DNA of 42,883 nucleotides, taken from assembly GCA_964058805.1 (NCBI GenBank), contig CAXKVV010000103.1, positions 1 to 42,883 on the forward strand, read 5' to 3'. Below are positions 1 through 10,100 of this stretch, one piece after another. The stretch comes from Schoenoplectus triqueter. Its lineage: Eukaryota > Streptophyta > Magnoliopsida > Poales > Cyperaceae. The position numbers and the translations under genes were made by a program. Numbering within the stretch: the first letter of the stretch is position 1; each line of letters starts with the position of its first letter. The notes under the pieces are model-generated. The model made no database searches. It saw only the letters and a list, made by a program, of their open reading frames with translations, and had not been told where the DNA came from.

Positions 1-955
1 CAGTATCGTAGCTTATACTGATGGTATTGACTGAGAAGTGCTCTTCATAGCGAGCGGTTCTTCTCTTTTTCTTCGCTTGGTCAGGGGCAGTTATTTTTAG
101 GTTATTGAGTGGTATTCTCGAGCCTAATCGGCTGAATACACTCTTCTGGCCCAAGCGGCTAAATACGCTCTCGGGCGGAGCATTGGACCTGCCGGCCTTG
201 CTGGGCTGGGCTTGAGACTTGGGTTTTGTTGGCTGGGAACCCTTCGGGACCCACACCTGCTGGGTGCTAGGTGTTGCCTTTGGTGTATACCTCCTTGAGT
301 TCGGAGTGGAGGCAATGGTTTGTGGCTGAGCCATGCCTTGAGATTGGTTGGGGCGGGAGACGTATTGTCTCGACCTAGCGTTCTTGACGCTCTTCCTCTG
401 TTTGAGGGCCCTGTGAGCCTTGTAGATGGCTTCTGCAGGGGTTTGAGATTTGTCCTGGCGGCGCTGAGGCCTTTGAGTTGGGCGAGGTGTGGGCTTAGGC
501 ACCTCCCATGCCTGGCGGAGCTGGCCTGTGGCCGAGTTCTTGGCCACTATGCGGAGGGCCGTGAATTTATTGGAGACTGGAATAGCTGGCCTAGCCACCA
601 GCTGGTTTTGGTATGCATCCAGGGCCCTCTTCCTGGATGCTTGAGAGTTGCGAGCAGTCTGGGCTGCTGCCTTTGGGGCCGTCTTCTTAGACGGGCGCCT
701 TCTCCTCTTTGGGGAAGTAGTAGGAGAGGCCATTATGTTGTTAGAGATCCCCTTGGGAGTCAGGGTGATCGTCTCCTCCTTCTCGTCCAAGATGGAGATC
801 TGGACGGTCGCGGGAGTGAAGGCGGCCACTGGAGCTGGGCCATAAATGGTAAGTTCTTGCGGGATGGTCCCGAAGAACATGAAGAGCTTGCCCTCTGGGC
901 TTTGTGCAGGAGTGACGGTGTAGGGAGCAAGGTTGAAGTTTCCGAAGAATGCCAT
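1..955 (-). CDS. gag-like ORF of an LTR retrotransposon (3' end beyond window)
   Basis: Reading the minus strand from an ATG at 955-953, the frame stays open for 318 codons to the window edge, so the C-terminus is missing. The N-terminal ~80 residues are hydrophobic and mixed (start MAFFGNFNLAPYTV). The rest is very basic and rich in Pro, Gln, Ser and Arg/Lys, with an SPKRRRRPSKK stretch, a VWVPKG motif and a tandem VFSRLG motif near residues 270-285. Such low-complexity basic proteins with repeated SVF-RLG motifs are, from memory, usual in plant Ty3/gypsy gag regions; no zinc knuckle is reached before the edge. The ORF starts about 120 bases downstream (minus sense) of a candidate PBS and LTR end, as expected for gag. 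GC content is much higher than in the neighbouring AT-rich DNA. The open frame is directly seen; the gag assignment is inference. Confidence 0.55.
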   Translation of the reverse strand, partial: MAFFGNFNLAPYTVTPAQSPEGKLFMFFGTIPQELTIYGPAPVAAFTPATVQISILDEKEETITLTPKGISNNIMASPTTSPKRRRRPSKKTAPKAAAQTARNSQASRKRALDAYQNQLVARPAIPVSNKFTALRIVAKNSATGQLRQAWEVPKPTPRPTQRPQRRQDKSQTPAEAIYKAHRALKQRKSVKNARSRQYVSRPNQSQGMAQPQTIASTPNSRRYTPKATPSTQQVWVPKGSQPTKPKSQAQPSKAGRSNAPPESVFSRLGQKSVFSRLGSRIPLNNLKITAPDQAKKKRRTARYEEHFSVNTISISYDT

Positions 956-1072
956 TTCCTGCAAAAACAAAAACACTTGAAAATTATTAGTCATTTTAGC
1001 ACATAGAAGACCACTTGTATCTCTTAAGTATTCTATTTGCCTCTCTCTTTCAGAGATAAGAGGAGAATCTAG

Positions 1073-1316
1073 GTCCCACCGGGCGTGCCAGATCCTGTGC
1101 GACCCTTTTTCGCGCGCCGCCGCACCGCCGCCGGGCGATGGGTTCTGCGGAAGAAGGACACGGAGATCCCCCCTAGATATGCATCCAAAATCTTATGTTC
1201 CCTGAGTTTATTTTGATAGTCCCACTGGGCGTGCCAGATCCTGTGCGACCCTTTTTCGCGCGCCGCCGCACCGCCGCCGGGCGATGGGTTCTGCGGAAGA
1301 AGGACACGGAGATCCC
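1073..1316. repeat. duplicated PBS / LTR-end block (98 bp, two copies)
   Basis: About 98 bp at 1073-1170 recur at 1219-1316 (offset 146). Each copy begins GTCCCACYGGGCGTGCCA, whose complement starts TGGCACGCCC, the form of a tRNA-derived primer-binding site. A GC-rich tract (CGCGCGCCGCCGCACC) follows. The copies differ at the Y position, so one PBS reads CAGTGGGAC and the other CGGTGGGAC. I could not assign the primer tRNA. In minus sense, the copy at 1073 is the one next to the ORF. Confidence 0.6.
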
Positions 1317-1558
1317 TCCCGAGCGTGCATCTGTATGGGTGTCGGCCGATTCTGCCGTTTAGAGATATTGGGATGCACATTCAGGGGGTTTTTTAGTGGT
1401 TGTGAGTTCTTGTAGATTCCGGTGGGCGCAAGCCCCCACCGTTAATTACCCTGGGCTACGAACCTCGAGGCACCTCTGGATCTTTGAAAGAGAGAAGCAA
1501 ATAGTATAGTTAAGAGATGGGCAAGTGGTCGTCTAAGTTTATAAAAATGGATCTACGG

Positions 1559-2100
1559 AAGATGAACCTACCAACAGACCGGTTCAATCTAGGGAAGACA
1601 AAACCTACAAACAGATCGGTTTTATCCTATGGTGGATGAACCTACAAACAGACCGGTTCAGTCCATGCCTCCTCGAGATGTAACCTTACCAACAGACCAG
1701 GTTAATCTCTTCATAGGGGGCTTGAGGTGAGTCTACATACAGACCGACTCGACCTCCGTTGATCTAGAAGATAAACCTACAAACAGACCGGTTCAATCTT
1801 AACTAGTCAACAACCAATCACACAAAATACAACTCGAAGCGCTGAGCCGGTTGATCTTGAGGTTGGTGAATCAGGAGAAGGGTGGCTATGGCCCACGTAT
1901 TTCTTCTCACTGATCTTCTAGATCATGAATTCGTAGCACTAAGCCGATTCATAAACCTAGGAAACACAATTGCACACAATGTCAAACCTGAAGCGCTGGG
2001 CCAGTTCAACATTGAGGCATGTGTTAGTGAAGGAACCTACCTACAGAACGGTTCACATTCACTGTTTTGTGGATGAATCTACCAACAGACCGATTCAATC
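1559..2100. repeat. array of hairpins with fixed loop TACMAACAGACC and covarying stems, plus a second hairpin family
   Basis: Eight units share a 12-nt loop close to TACMAACAGACC. Inner stems are GAACC/GGTTC at 1564-1585, AAAACC/GGTTTT at 1600-1623, GAACC/GGTTC at 1638-1659, TAACCT/AGGTTA at 1681-1704, GAGTC/GACTC at 1729-1750, AAACC/GGTTC at 1773-1794 (one mismatch), GAACC/GGTTC at 2033-2054 and GAATC/GATTC at 2075-2096. Most have an outer stem beyond a one-base bulge on the 3' side, for example GAGAT/ATCTC around 1681 and GAGGT/ACCTC around 1729. Between units, stem bases change in pairs while the loop is kept. Three units of another family (loop like TCGWAGCRCTRAGCCG) lie at 1830-1853, 1925-1952 and 1985-2006. 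No coding potential was seen. Confidence 0.8.
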
Positions 2101-2103
2101 TCA

Positions 2104-2757
2104 CATTCTCGGGGAATGAGTTGGGAGACAAACTCGTCGATGAACGAGTTCAGTCTTGCCAGCTCAAACGATCATGAATTACTTGTTCATGACACCGAGT
2201 CATTAAGATGTCACTTCGCTCGGACATCGTAATGTTTTTCATCTTCAAAGTCGACATATCTCTCCATGCTGATGTCATAGCTTTGGTCAATCTTCAACGA
2301 ACGTCAAGATGTTCTTGTCTCGACTAGCCATTCTATATGTTGCATTACTTGTGCAAAATTACTATATTGCCCTACACCCCTTGTGTGAGCGTATTCAATC
2401 ATGAGTTACTTGCTCATGGCAGCGAGTCATTAAGATGTCACCTATCTAGGACATCGTAATGTTCTTCTTCTTCAGAGTCAATATATATCAAGTGTCAAGA
2501 TGTTCCTGTCTCGACATATCTCTTCATGCTGCTATCGAAGCCTTAATCATTCTACGTTAGGATGTTCTTGTCTCAACGTATCTTATTATTCTTCATCAAG
2601 TGTCGAGATGTTCTTGTCTCGACGTATCTTCTCATGTTGTTATTACAACCTTAGTTATCCTCCGTCAAGGTGTTCTCGTCTTGACTAATCATTCTAAATG
2701 TGTACAAATATTCATATGTGGCTCTACACTCCTTATGTGAGCATATTTATTCATTTC
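2104..2757. repeat. modular tandem duplication built of further covarying hairpins
   Basis: A module starting ATCATGARTTACTTG at 2171 recurs, expanded, from about 2398 to 2757. Within it are three hairpins with loop TTACTTG and stems TCATGAA/TTCATGA (2172-2192), TTGCA/TGCAA (2340-2356) and CATGAG/CTCATG (2400-2418). Two 12-bp stems CATTAAGATGTC/GACATCGTAATG lie at 2201-2234 and 2428-2461. Five hairpins have a loop close to TGTTCTTG: 2303-2324, 2494-2515, 2556-2577, 2602-2623 and 2664-2685. Their stems include GTCGAGA/TCTCGAC and GTCAAGG/TCTTGAC. Simpler hairpins are at 2104-2118 and 2126-2156. No protein-coding frame is convincing here. Confidence 0.75.
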
Positions 2758-2779
2758 AAAAATGCATAAAGTCTATTAT

Positions 2780-3980
2780 GAAGATACATTTATTTATTAT
2801 TATTATTATTACTATTATTATTATTATTATTATTACAATTATTATATTACTATTATTATTTTTTATTATTTTTATTTCTTAAACCCTATTTGTCTATGTA
2901 GAAAATTATTTACAAAAATAATAGGAAAAGGGGTAGCTATTAATATTTTTGGGATAGTAGAATTTTATTTTTATTATTTCTAAACTTCATTTATTCTATA
3001 GAAAATCACTTACTAAAATAATAGAAAATAAAATGGCTATAATTTTTATTTGTATTTTTAAAATGTTCATAATAGCTAAAGTAATAGAATTTTATTATTA
3101 TATTCTATTATGTTGTAATACTATTCATTATGTAAAAATCATTTACAAAATTAAAAGGTGGTTAGCTATACTATTTTACCACCATTATTATTTTATTATA
3201 TTTTTTTATCTATAATAGCTAAAAGAAACCATTACTAATATTTTATTCTATTTATTATACTATTCATTATATCTATTTTTATTATTTCTATTTATTATCT
3301 ATATAAAAGTACAAGATTTTTATTACTAGTCATAAGAGATGAAATTCATTATGTTTTTATTATAACTATTATTTTATTACATTTTATTCATCAAAAGCAT
3401 TTTTATTGTATATTTGTATAGAAATAACAAAAGGAATACAATTCATATCATGAAACTATATTATTATTCTTTATTACAAAAGAAAATGTATAGTAGTATG
3501 TTTTGTATATATTTTTTTATTATTATTATTTTTATTCTTTTTTTTTTAGAAAATGTCAATATAATATCTATTATTATTATTATTATTTTTTTATCAAAGA
3601 ATATAGCTAATCTCATCATTTATTATAGCATATTACTATCATCATTATTATTTAATAGAAAATCACTTGAAAAATCACTAAAATATATCTAGTTATTATT
3701 TATGATTTTTATTTGTATTTTTGGAATTTTTATAGTATTTAAAATGGCAAGTCAAAGCTAAGTCAACTATATCAATATATGTAATGTCTTTTGCTTTTAA
3801 ATTGTTTTACCATGATTACATTTTTAAAACTGGAATATTATTGTATAGAAAAATAGTATGAAAAATAAGAAAATTTTAGAAATAAATTTGAGTCAATTTA
3901 GAGTTCAATAGCATTTTCAAATCATTTATTTACTCCATATTATTACTATTCTGTTATTATTTAATTAATGGGCCTAATCT
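2780..3980. repeat. AT-rich low-complexity tract with (ATT)n runs
   Basis: Very AT-rich DNA with ATT/TTA trinucleotide runs, clearest at 2789-2870 and again near 3515-3595. Short ORFs here encode only Ile, Tyr, Phe and Asn runs and are composition artefacts. No gene is seen. Confidence 0.85.
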
Positions 3981-5740
3981 GGGCCGCCAGATTTGCTCCA
4001 AGATTAGCGATCATCTTTCAGATAGTTCTATTCTTATCTGGGCCGCCGGATATGCCTCAAGATTAATTCGTATTAGATGGACGGCCCAGATTCATATTCA
4101 TATCTCTGTTTAATGCGACGCTTTGCTTCGCGCGTCCGATCCCTTCAAGATTCACACACGCGCGCCAATATCCGTGCTGCTGCGATTCTCTGACTCCCCA
4201 GTCAACATGAGTTCCAAGATTCGTGCTATTGGCGACGCCGGCGACTGCGGCCATCTCCCTCCGATCAGGAGACTGCCTCAGGGTCGTCTTGCCGTGAGGG
4301 GTCGATCTACAGCGTTTGATTAATGATCTGTGCGGTGAATCGCATGGTATGCCAATGCCAGATGGGTTGATTTGGTACCAATCGGTACCGAATCTCAATT
4401 CTTAGAAATTCAATGGAATTGATCAATACTTTGTACAATTAGATACCCTGTTTACATCGTTTATGTATGTTGACATGAATTAACATGACTATTGTAGCTC
4501 TAATTGACTCAATGAATCATACTTGACTAATGCTACTCGGGGTACAGTGGTGCAGTTCGGTACCGAAAGTATAGACACGAATTGTAACCAAATTTAACGA
4601 TGTTTCTGGCAATTCAGAGTTGGTAATGCATCGTTTAACATGTCTATAGAAATCTAGCTGACATTACATATCTAATTTGTATGATAATTACATTATGAGC
4701 TAATGAAATTGACACAGTGCAGCATCGCCCGATACCGATCGTCTTTTACTCAAAATTCCGACTATTCATCCACTCTCAATGCGACTTATGCACCTAATAT
4801 GCTTTATAATGACAATTATGACTGAGCTATATCCAATTATGCATGCAATCTTCCCTAATCTCAAGTCTGGAACTAGATTGAACTGGTACGACGCGGCAAC
4901 ATGCAGAAAATCATGAATTCAGTCGAGTTCTCAAGTTGAAACTGAGATCAATCGACTTTGAACAACACTACAACCTTGAATACATAAGATACAAACACAA
5001 ACTGAGATGAATTTGACGTTTAAACAAAGAATCAAACCAAGAATCTTCACTGGTATCGAGTTCTCAGGTTTTAACCGAGATCAATCGATTTAACCAGCTC
5101 AATTACAACCCCTGTGATCAAAATCCATTCAAGAAATGAAGCAAATACAAGGATCAAATCAAGAAATTCACAAAGAAAAGAATAGAAAGGTGAAAATTGA
5201 AAGAAACAATAGAAAATTCACTGGAAATTACACTGTTATTTCAATAGAAGCTTAAATTACATACCTTTCCTTTGAATTACCACAAATCAAGCTTCCAAAT
5301 CACTAATTGATTGTGATCCAAGAGTGACAGAGCTCTCTTCTTGAAGGATTGAAGAAATTCAATCGAGTTCTCAAGTTTGCAACTGAGATCAATCGATTCT
5401 GTTACTTCTTCTTCCTATTCTTGCTCTCTTTCTCTCTGTCTCTCACTATTAGCTCTCAAATGGGTGTTTATATGCTCTATGCTTGCGTGTGTATTGCCCC
5501 CTTTGTTCTGTGTGTGTAATTGGTTTATATAAGCAATTGAGATGGTGTACCAAATGAATTAGAGCCATACACCACTTATACACCATCAATTGAACTCCCT
5601 TGGCTCATGAACATGGTTCTTCAATTCTGTTATTGTTTCTGTTATGATGTGGGCCCCATTCAAGCGAATCCAAAGTTCAAACCTTTGGCTGTTGACCATG
5701 TTTGACTCACATCTCATATGCTGCTAGAACCTTCTAGAAC
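3981..5740. other. spacer without a recognisable gene
   Basis: The segment 3970-4100 carries ATCTGGGCCGCC motifs twice in one direction and once reversed (GGACGGCCCAGAT), like the edges of a small inverted-repeat element. A GC-richer patch at 4110-4330 has open frames on both strands, but neither looks like a known protein. The remainder is mixed-composition DNA with a small repeat family described separately. Confidence 0.5.
4918..5400. repeat. three dispersed copies of a ~40-bp CGAGTTCTCAAG repeat
   Basis: Related segments at about 4920-4962, 5057-5092 and 5358-5398 share CGAGTTCTCARGTT, then AACYGAGATCAATCGA after a short variable gap. The ends are partly complementary (TCGA with TCGA, AGTT with AACT), so each can fold weakly. 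They are dispersed, not tandem. Function unknown. Confidence 0.6.
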
Positions 5741-5751
5741 ATCTAAACATA

Positions 5752-5762
5752 CTATATATACT
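5752..5762 (+). promoter_or_regulatory. candidate TATA box of a weak plus-strand transcription unit
   Basis: CTATATATACTC is followed about 30 bases later by a pyrimidine-rich leader-like stretch. It lies upstream of candidate splice sites and the short ORF at 6271. This rests on sequence resemblance only. Confidence 0.25.
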
Positions 5763-6270
5763 CATTCCAATGTATCTAGGGCATTCATTCATCCTCTGCC
5801 ATTGTTATCTTCTTCCAAAGCTCAAAGCTTTATTACCCGATTCCATCTCTTGGCCAACAACATACCTCCACCATCCAATTGATAATCTCCATCACCTAAA
5901 CAGCATCGTGAGGGTGCATAGAGGCTGCCAGCATTGGTAATTCGAGCTGAGAGTGCAAGGTTTCAAATTTCATCAATTTGCCCGATTTTATCACTCCTTC
6001 TCAATTGCTTCAATTCATCCCCTAATTGCTGCTTCTTTCTTCATCTACAGCGTCGCCTAAGCAAGTGGAGAAGGTTTGCACCATCAATTTTGGATTCTGA
6101 AGTAGGAATTGAAGTGCTTCATCAATTGCCCGAGGTATTCATCTCTCTCAATCACCTTATTCACTTGTTGTTTTTCAATTCTGATCAATTGCACATACTC
6201 TCCCATGTATAGGCTAACTCTGGGTGAAAGGAATTGGAGTTGCGAGCTTTGGAGAGCTTGATCACCTCTA

Positions 6271-6409
6271 ATGGCGCCTTCTGCCTCGTCGAGAAGAAGG
6301 AAGAAGAGAGGGAGGGGAGAAGGAGAAGAGAAAGAGGAGGGTGCGTCCGGCGCACAGAGTCCACAGCTAGGTGGGACCCACAGTCAGAGGCGTAATACAA
6401 ATGAGCCAG
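6271..6409 (+). CDS. possible first coding exon, hypothetical
   Basis: An ATG at 6271 opens a frame of 46 codons that reaches a good splice-donor match, CCAG|GTACAC, at 6409/6410. The peptide is low-complexity and basic/acidic (MAPSASSRRRKKRGRG, then Glu/Gly-rich). No downstream exon could be joined before the insertion at 7154, so this may be the 5' end of a gene broken by the Ty3/gypsy insertion or a chance ORF in GA-rich DNA. No family is recognised. Confidence 0.2.
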
Positions 6410-6779
6410 GTACACATCACTTCTTTCCTTTGATTTAAATCTCTGATTAGATCTGTGTATAGGCTAGGTGCATGATTGCCTGTGTGAGCTATACATTCAT
6501 AAACCTGACAAATGGGCCCCACATGTAAGTATATGAATCTCGGCCCATTAGTCCAGCTGTGGATTAGTTAACCCCTTGCTTAGATTTAATCAATCTGACT
6601 TGGCACACTCTGATAGGTCCACTTGTTTAATCAATCTATTAATCATCTGTTATAGTGTTAATCCATGCTGAGGTGGCTTCTATTAATAAGGGCCATGTGT
6701 CACCCCTGGGGCCCATATTGCCTAATTGGACCAATGAGATACAGCCATGTGTTAATAGTTGTAGTGTAGCCTGCTGAGG

Positions 6780-7115
6780 TGTTTTGCTAGCAGACTGCCA
6801 TGTGGCATATGAGGAGTGAGATGTGCTGCTGTGGTGCTGCCATGTGGTAAGTGTAGGAATGAGGTGGGCCTGTCAGGTAGAGCCATGTGGCACTGGGGTA
6901 GTGAGGTGGCCTCCTCTGGCTGTGCCATGTGGCACAGGGTTGGGTTAAGTGGACCTCTGGTGTGGTGCCATGTGGCACTAGGGTGGTGAGGTGGCCCACT
7001 GGCTGTCTGCCACGTGGCACTAAGGTGGGGCCCACCTGTCAGTGACTCATACCTGGGTGGGGCCCACTTGCTGACATGGCCCAATGAGAGGCTGCCACGT
7101 GGCACACCCTCTCTC
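6780..7115. repeat. degenerate tandem array around TGCCAYGTGGCA palindromes
   Basis: Spaced about 60 bases apart, the motif GCCATGTGGC or GCCACGTGGC occurs at least six times, followed by GGTGRGGTGG-like spacers. The copies near 7010 and 7093 contain the perfect G-box core CACGTG; the others have CATGTG. GTGGGGCCCACYTG motifs are interspersed. Long open frames on the minus strand here are products of the repeat (recurrent CHMA/ATW residues), not genes. Confidence 0.65.
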
Positions 7116-7148
7116 TTCGATTATTTTATACCTCCTGTGTTTCTTGTA

Positions 7149-7153
7149 CTCAG
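7149..7153. repeat. target-site duplication CTCAG, left copy
   Basis: CTCAG immediately precedes the TGTCACACCCC terminus and is matched exactly at 22759-22763 after the other terminus. This fixes the element limits. Confidence 0.95.
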
Positions 7154-10100
7154 TGTCACACCCCAGAAATAAATTGAACGGATTAGGGGTGCTAATCCCG
7201 CCACGTACGCACGACGAGACGTGCGTACGAAAGGCTATGTGAATAAAAATTACAGTAAATCCCAGAATAAACAAAATAATAATAATAATACAAAACAAAA
7301 CAGTCCAGAATATACAGATAAATACAACGCCAGACACCGGCGGGCTAACACCATCGGAATGGGTAGCAAAATCTCTCAAATAAAACCCAAAGAAAGAAAT
7401 CAAAAACCCGATGCCCAATAAGCCCTAATCAACTACCCGCCTCACTGTGCTGATGCGGCGAAGCACCTCTGATATCACGCAGGACTGCTGCACCTAGCAC
7501 TCTCATCAAAACTCGAGCCCATACCTGTAAACCTGGATCCCACAACCACCGTGGAAACGTGAGTAATTTTAAAAATTACTCAGTACGGATTTAGATCCAG
7601 CCTTAAGATTTGATCTTCTTTCCTAGACTGGACCCAAATACCGATACCGAATTTAAATGCAATGAATTATTTTAATATATGTTAATCTATTATTATTTTA
7701 TACCTTTCGGACACCTCTACATGAATGACATGAAATGACAATTAACCCCGAAATAGAAAATCTGTGGAAATAGTAATATAATACAAAATATAAGGTACGA
7801 GAAGACAAACACCCGAAATAAATATCCCAATTTGCAAATCACCAGATCTATCCCAAGCGGGCGCCACCAGCGTCCCAACTTACGAACTTGGGCCTTGCCT
7901 AAGCGGGCGCCACCAGCGACCCAACTTACGAACTTAGGACTTTATGTTTATGCGGCGCCAATGCCGCATAAACGGCAATTCGGGCTCCCGAGGCGCTAAC
8001 GCCCTAGGAGAGTGAGCGTGCATAAGCACGTACTCTGGTCTGCTAAATCTGATAATTCACCTTACAAAATAAAAACAAACGGATAATTATGTCTTCAGTT
8101 GCCATATCGCCAAAGGAGATATCTACTCGTGAATTAACAAATCGAAATCAAATGGGAGCCTACACTGTACCAACCAAGGGTCAGAGGACCGCATCCCGTA
8201 AAAGTATCAAAACGAAATATAACAAATGGGAGCCTGCACTGTGCCCACTAAGGCCAGTGGACCGCATCCCGACTTTCTCTGTACCAACTACGGGCCAAAG
8301 GAGAAAGCCCTTCGGACAATATTAGGATCCTAAATACGCCGGATAAATATAATAATATAATATCACGAACTAGATTCCAGTCTCGGATATGGCCGCCCAC
8401 ACTAAACACTGAAGTACACGGTATCCTAAAACGCTCAAATTTGGATTAAAAATTTAATCATATTAAGAATAATAAAAATATAATATTGATCAAAGAAAAA
8501 CACTCCGACACAGCCGAAACCGCCAAATGACGGGATCGGTGGATAATCCGACAGGCACAGATGCGCAATACATATACAGACCGGTGGGTCCCACGGGCCT
8601 ATGGGTCACCGTACGTAACCACAACGGTCTGGTTATGCAAGGCAACTTAGACTGGGAATTACCCGGTCCGCCTCTCAGCACTCCCATGCATTTAATGCAT
8701 GATTAACTACCTAGCTAAATTAATAATTAGTAATAGTAATAATATTTTCCTAATAAATATAATCTACAACTTGAATTATTTAATTCTATCTGATCCTACC
8801 TCGGGACTATTTCCCGAATCCTACTCCTATCCTGTCTACGTGCAATATGACATGATATGACATGCGAATGCGGGTATGTCTCGAATATGCTGGTCAATTT
8901 ACCGGATGCAGATGACAAGTCAATTTTGGTCTCTAATCAAAGTTTGGTCGAAAGTACCGCAATTCAGATTTATTTTAAAAACAGTTTTAATTTCGGTTTG
9001 GATTCCTAATTCTAAAGAGAGAAAATCAAATCCCAGGAAACCGTACCTGGGAGTGCTGGTGAGGATCGCGGAGTCGCTCTACTCCGGAGGTAGAACACCG
9101 GCCTCGGGGTCGGTGTCCGCGTACGTTTGGTCGGGAATGACCTCGTACTCCGCGAGAGGATCCGAGTCGACTGTATCACCTAATTTAATTTAAATTAGAT
9201 ATTTATTAGTTTTAATTTTGATTTACTTTATAATTAATAATTAAATTTGATTGATAATTAAATTAAGCGTTTGTTCGGGTTTGTCGTCTTTCCTTGAAAA
9301 TTTCGGCAACATTTCTGCAGTATTTACGCGGTGTCGGGAATTTTAGTTGCTCGCGTATCGATCCATTAAGTTATGTTTATCGTTTCTTGATCGCTTTTAT
9401 ACGTTCATCCCTTATTTTACATTTCGAGGTTATGGATTTAATTATTACATCAATTTATTTGAAATAGAGAAATTGATTAATATGTAATATATTTAGTATT
9501 ATCCTTATTAATTTAATTTAGATAAATTTATTAATATATATATATATATATTATAAATCAATTAAAATAGAGAAATTGATTAATAGATATTTATATATAT
9601 ATATTAATTAATGTTATTCAGTTATTAAAATAGAGAAATTGATTTATATATATTCTATATGATAAATTTTTATTATACTTTATTTATTACTTAAAATCCC
9701 CAATTACTTATATTATTTTCTTTAATTATATTTTATTTTATAGGTTAATGTTATTTTCATTAATTAGAGAATATATATATTATATAAAACTAGAATTTAA
9801 AAGAAAATAAAATTAAAAATAAAAATGGCAATTAAAGGAAGAAAAATAATTTAAACTTAAATTTAAGTTACATATTTTTATCTATTTAAATGTGTTGGTG
9901 TTTTAATGTTCGGGATCATACGCTGACTACCAAATCATTGGTGCCAATGCACCGATATCCCGAATCGGGGGCAGTCAGGGAATATAATCATTTCCCGATC
10001 TTTAAGTTTACGTGATTAGTCTATGGATACCGCCGAACCTTTCGGGGCGGCTTCCAATTTAATTAATCCAATTTTTAATTTTATCACTTTTATTTTCTTA

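Larger units (their letters stand above)
1..1400 (-). mobile_element. 5' portion of a minus-strand LTR retrotransposon, right limit unknown
   Basis: In minus sense the order is LTR end, candidate PBS (1073-1090), leader, then the gag-like ORF. On the plus strand the LTR would begin TGTGCGACCC at 1096, or 1242 in the second copy of a duplicated block. The other LTR edge and the target duplication cannot be placed because the 3' LTR is outside the window. The LTR may extend through the hairpin arrays up to about 2760 or into the AT-rich tract; this is inference. Confidence 0.45.

Noticed and set aside
320..1006. 228-codon plus-strand ORF
   Set aside because: Opposite-strand shadow of the longer open frame on minus (955 to 1). 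Its Leu/Arg/Gly/Trp-rich composition is typical of an antisense reading of GC-rich basic gag-like sequence.
1559..2757. CRISPR-like array
   Set aside because: Repeats are degenerate hairpins with irregular spacing and changing stems, no unique spacers of constant length, and the context is plant nuclear DNA.
6752..7105. 117- and 82-codon minus-strand ORFs with recurring Cys-His-Met residues
   Set aside because: The apparent CHMA/ATW repeats are translations of the tandem TGCCAYGTGGCA array; no start context, homology or independent codon signal.
7047..7418. 123-codon minus-strand ORF with a hydrophobic stretch (also near 17490 and 24814)
   Set aside because: It overlaps the LTR end and its membrane-like stretch comes from the (AAT)n run; the same reading differs between copies.
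8490..8687. 65-codon LTR ORF conserved in three LTRs
   Set aside because: Conservation follows the LTR as a whole, changes between copies are not clearly silent-biased by eye, and it matches no known protein. Not called as a gene, though the GC-rich island is noted.
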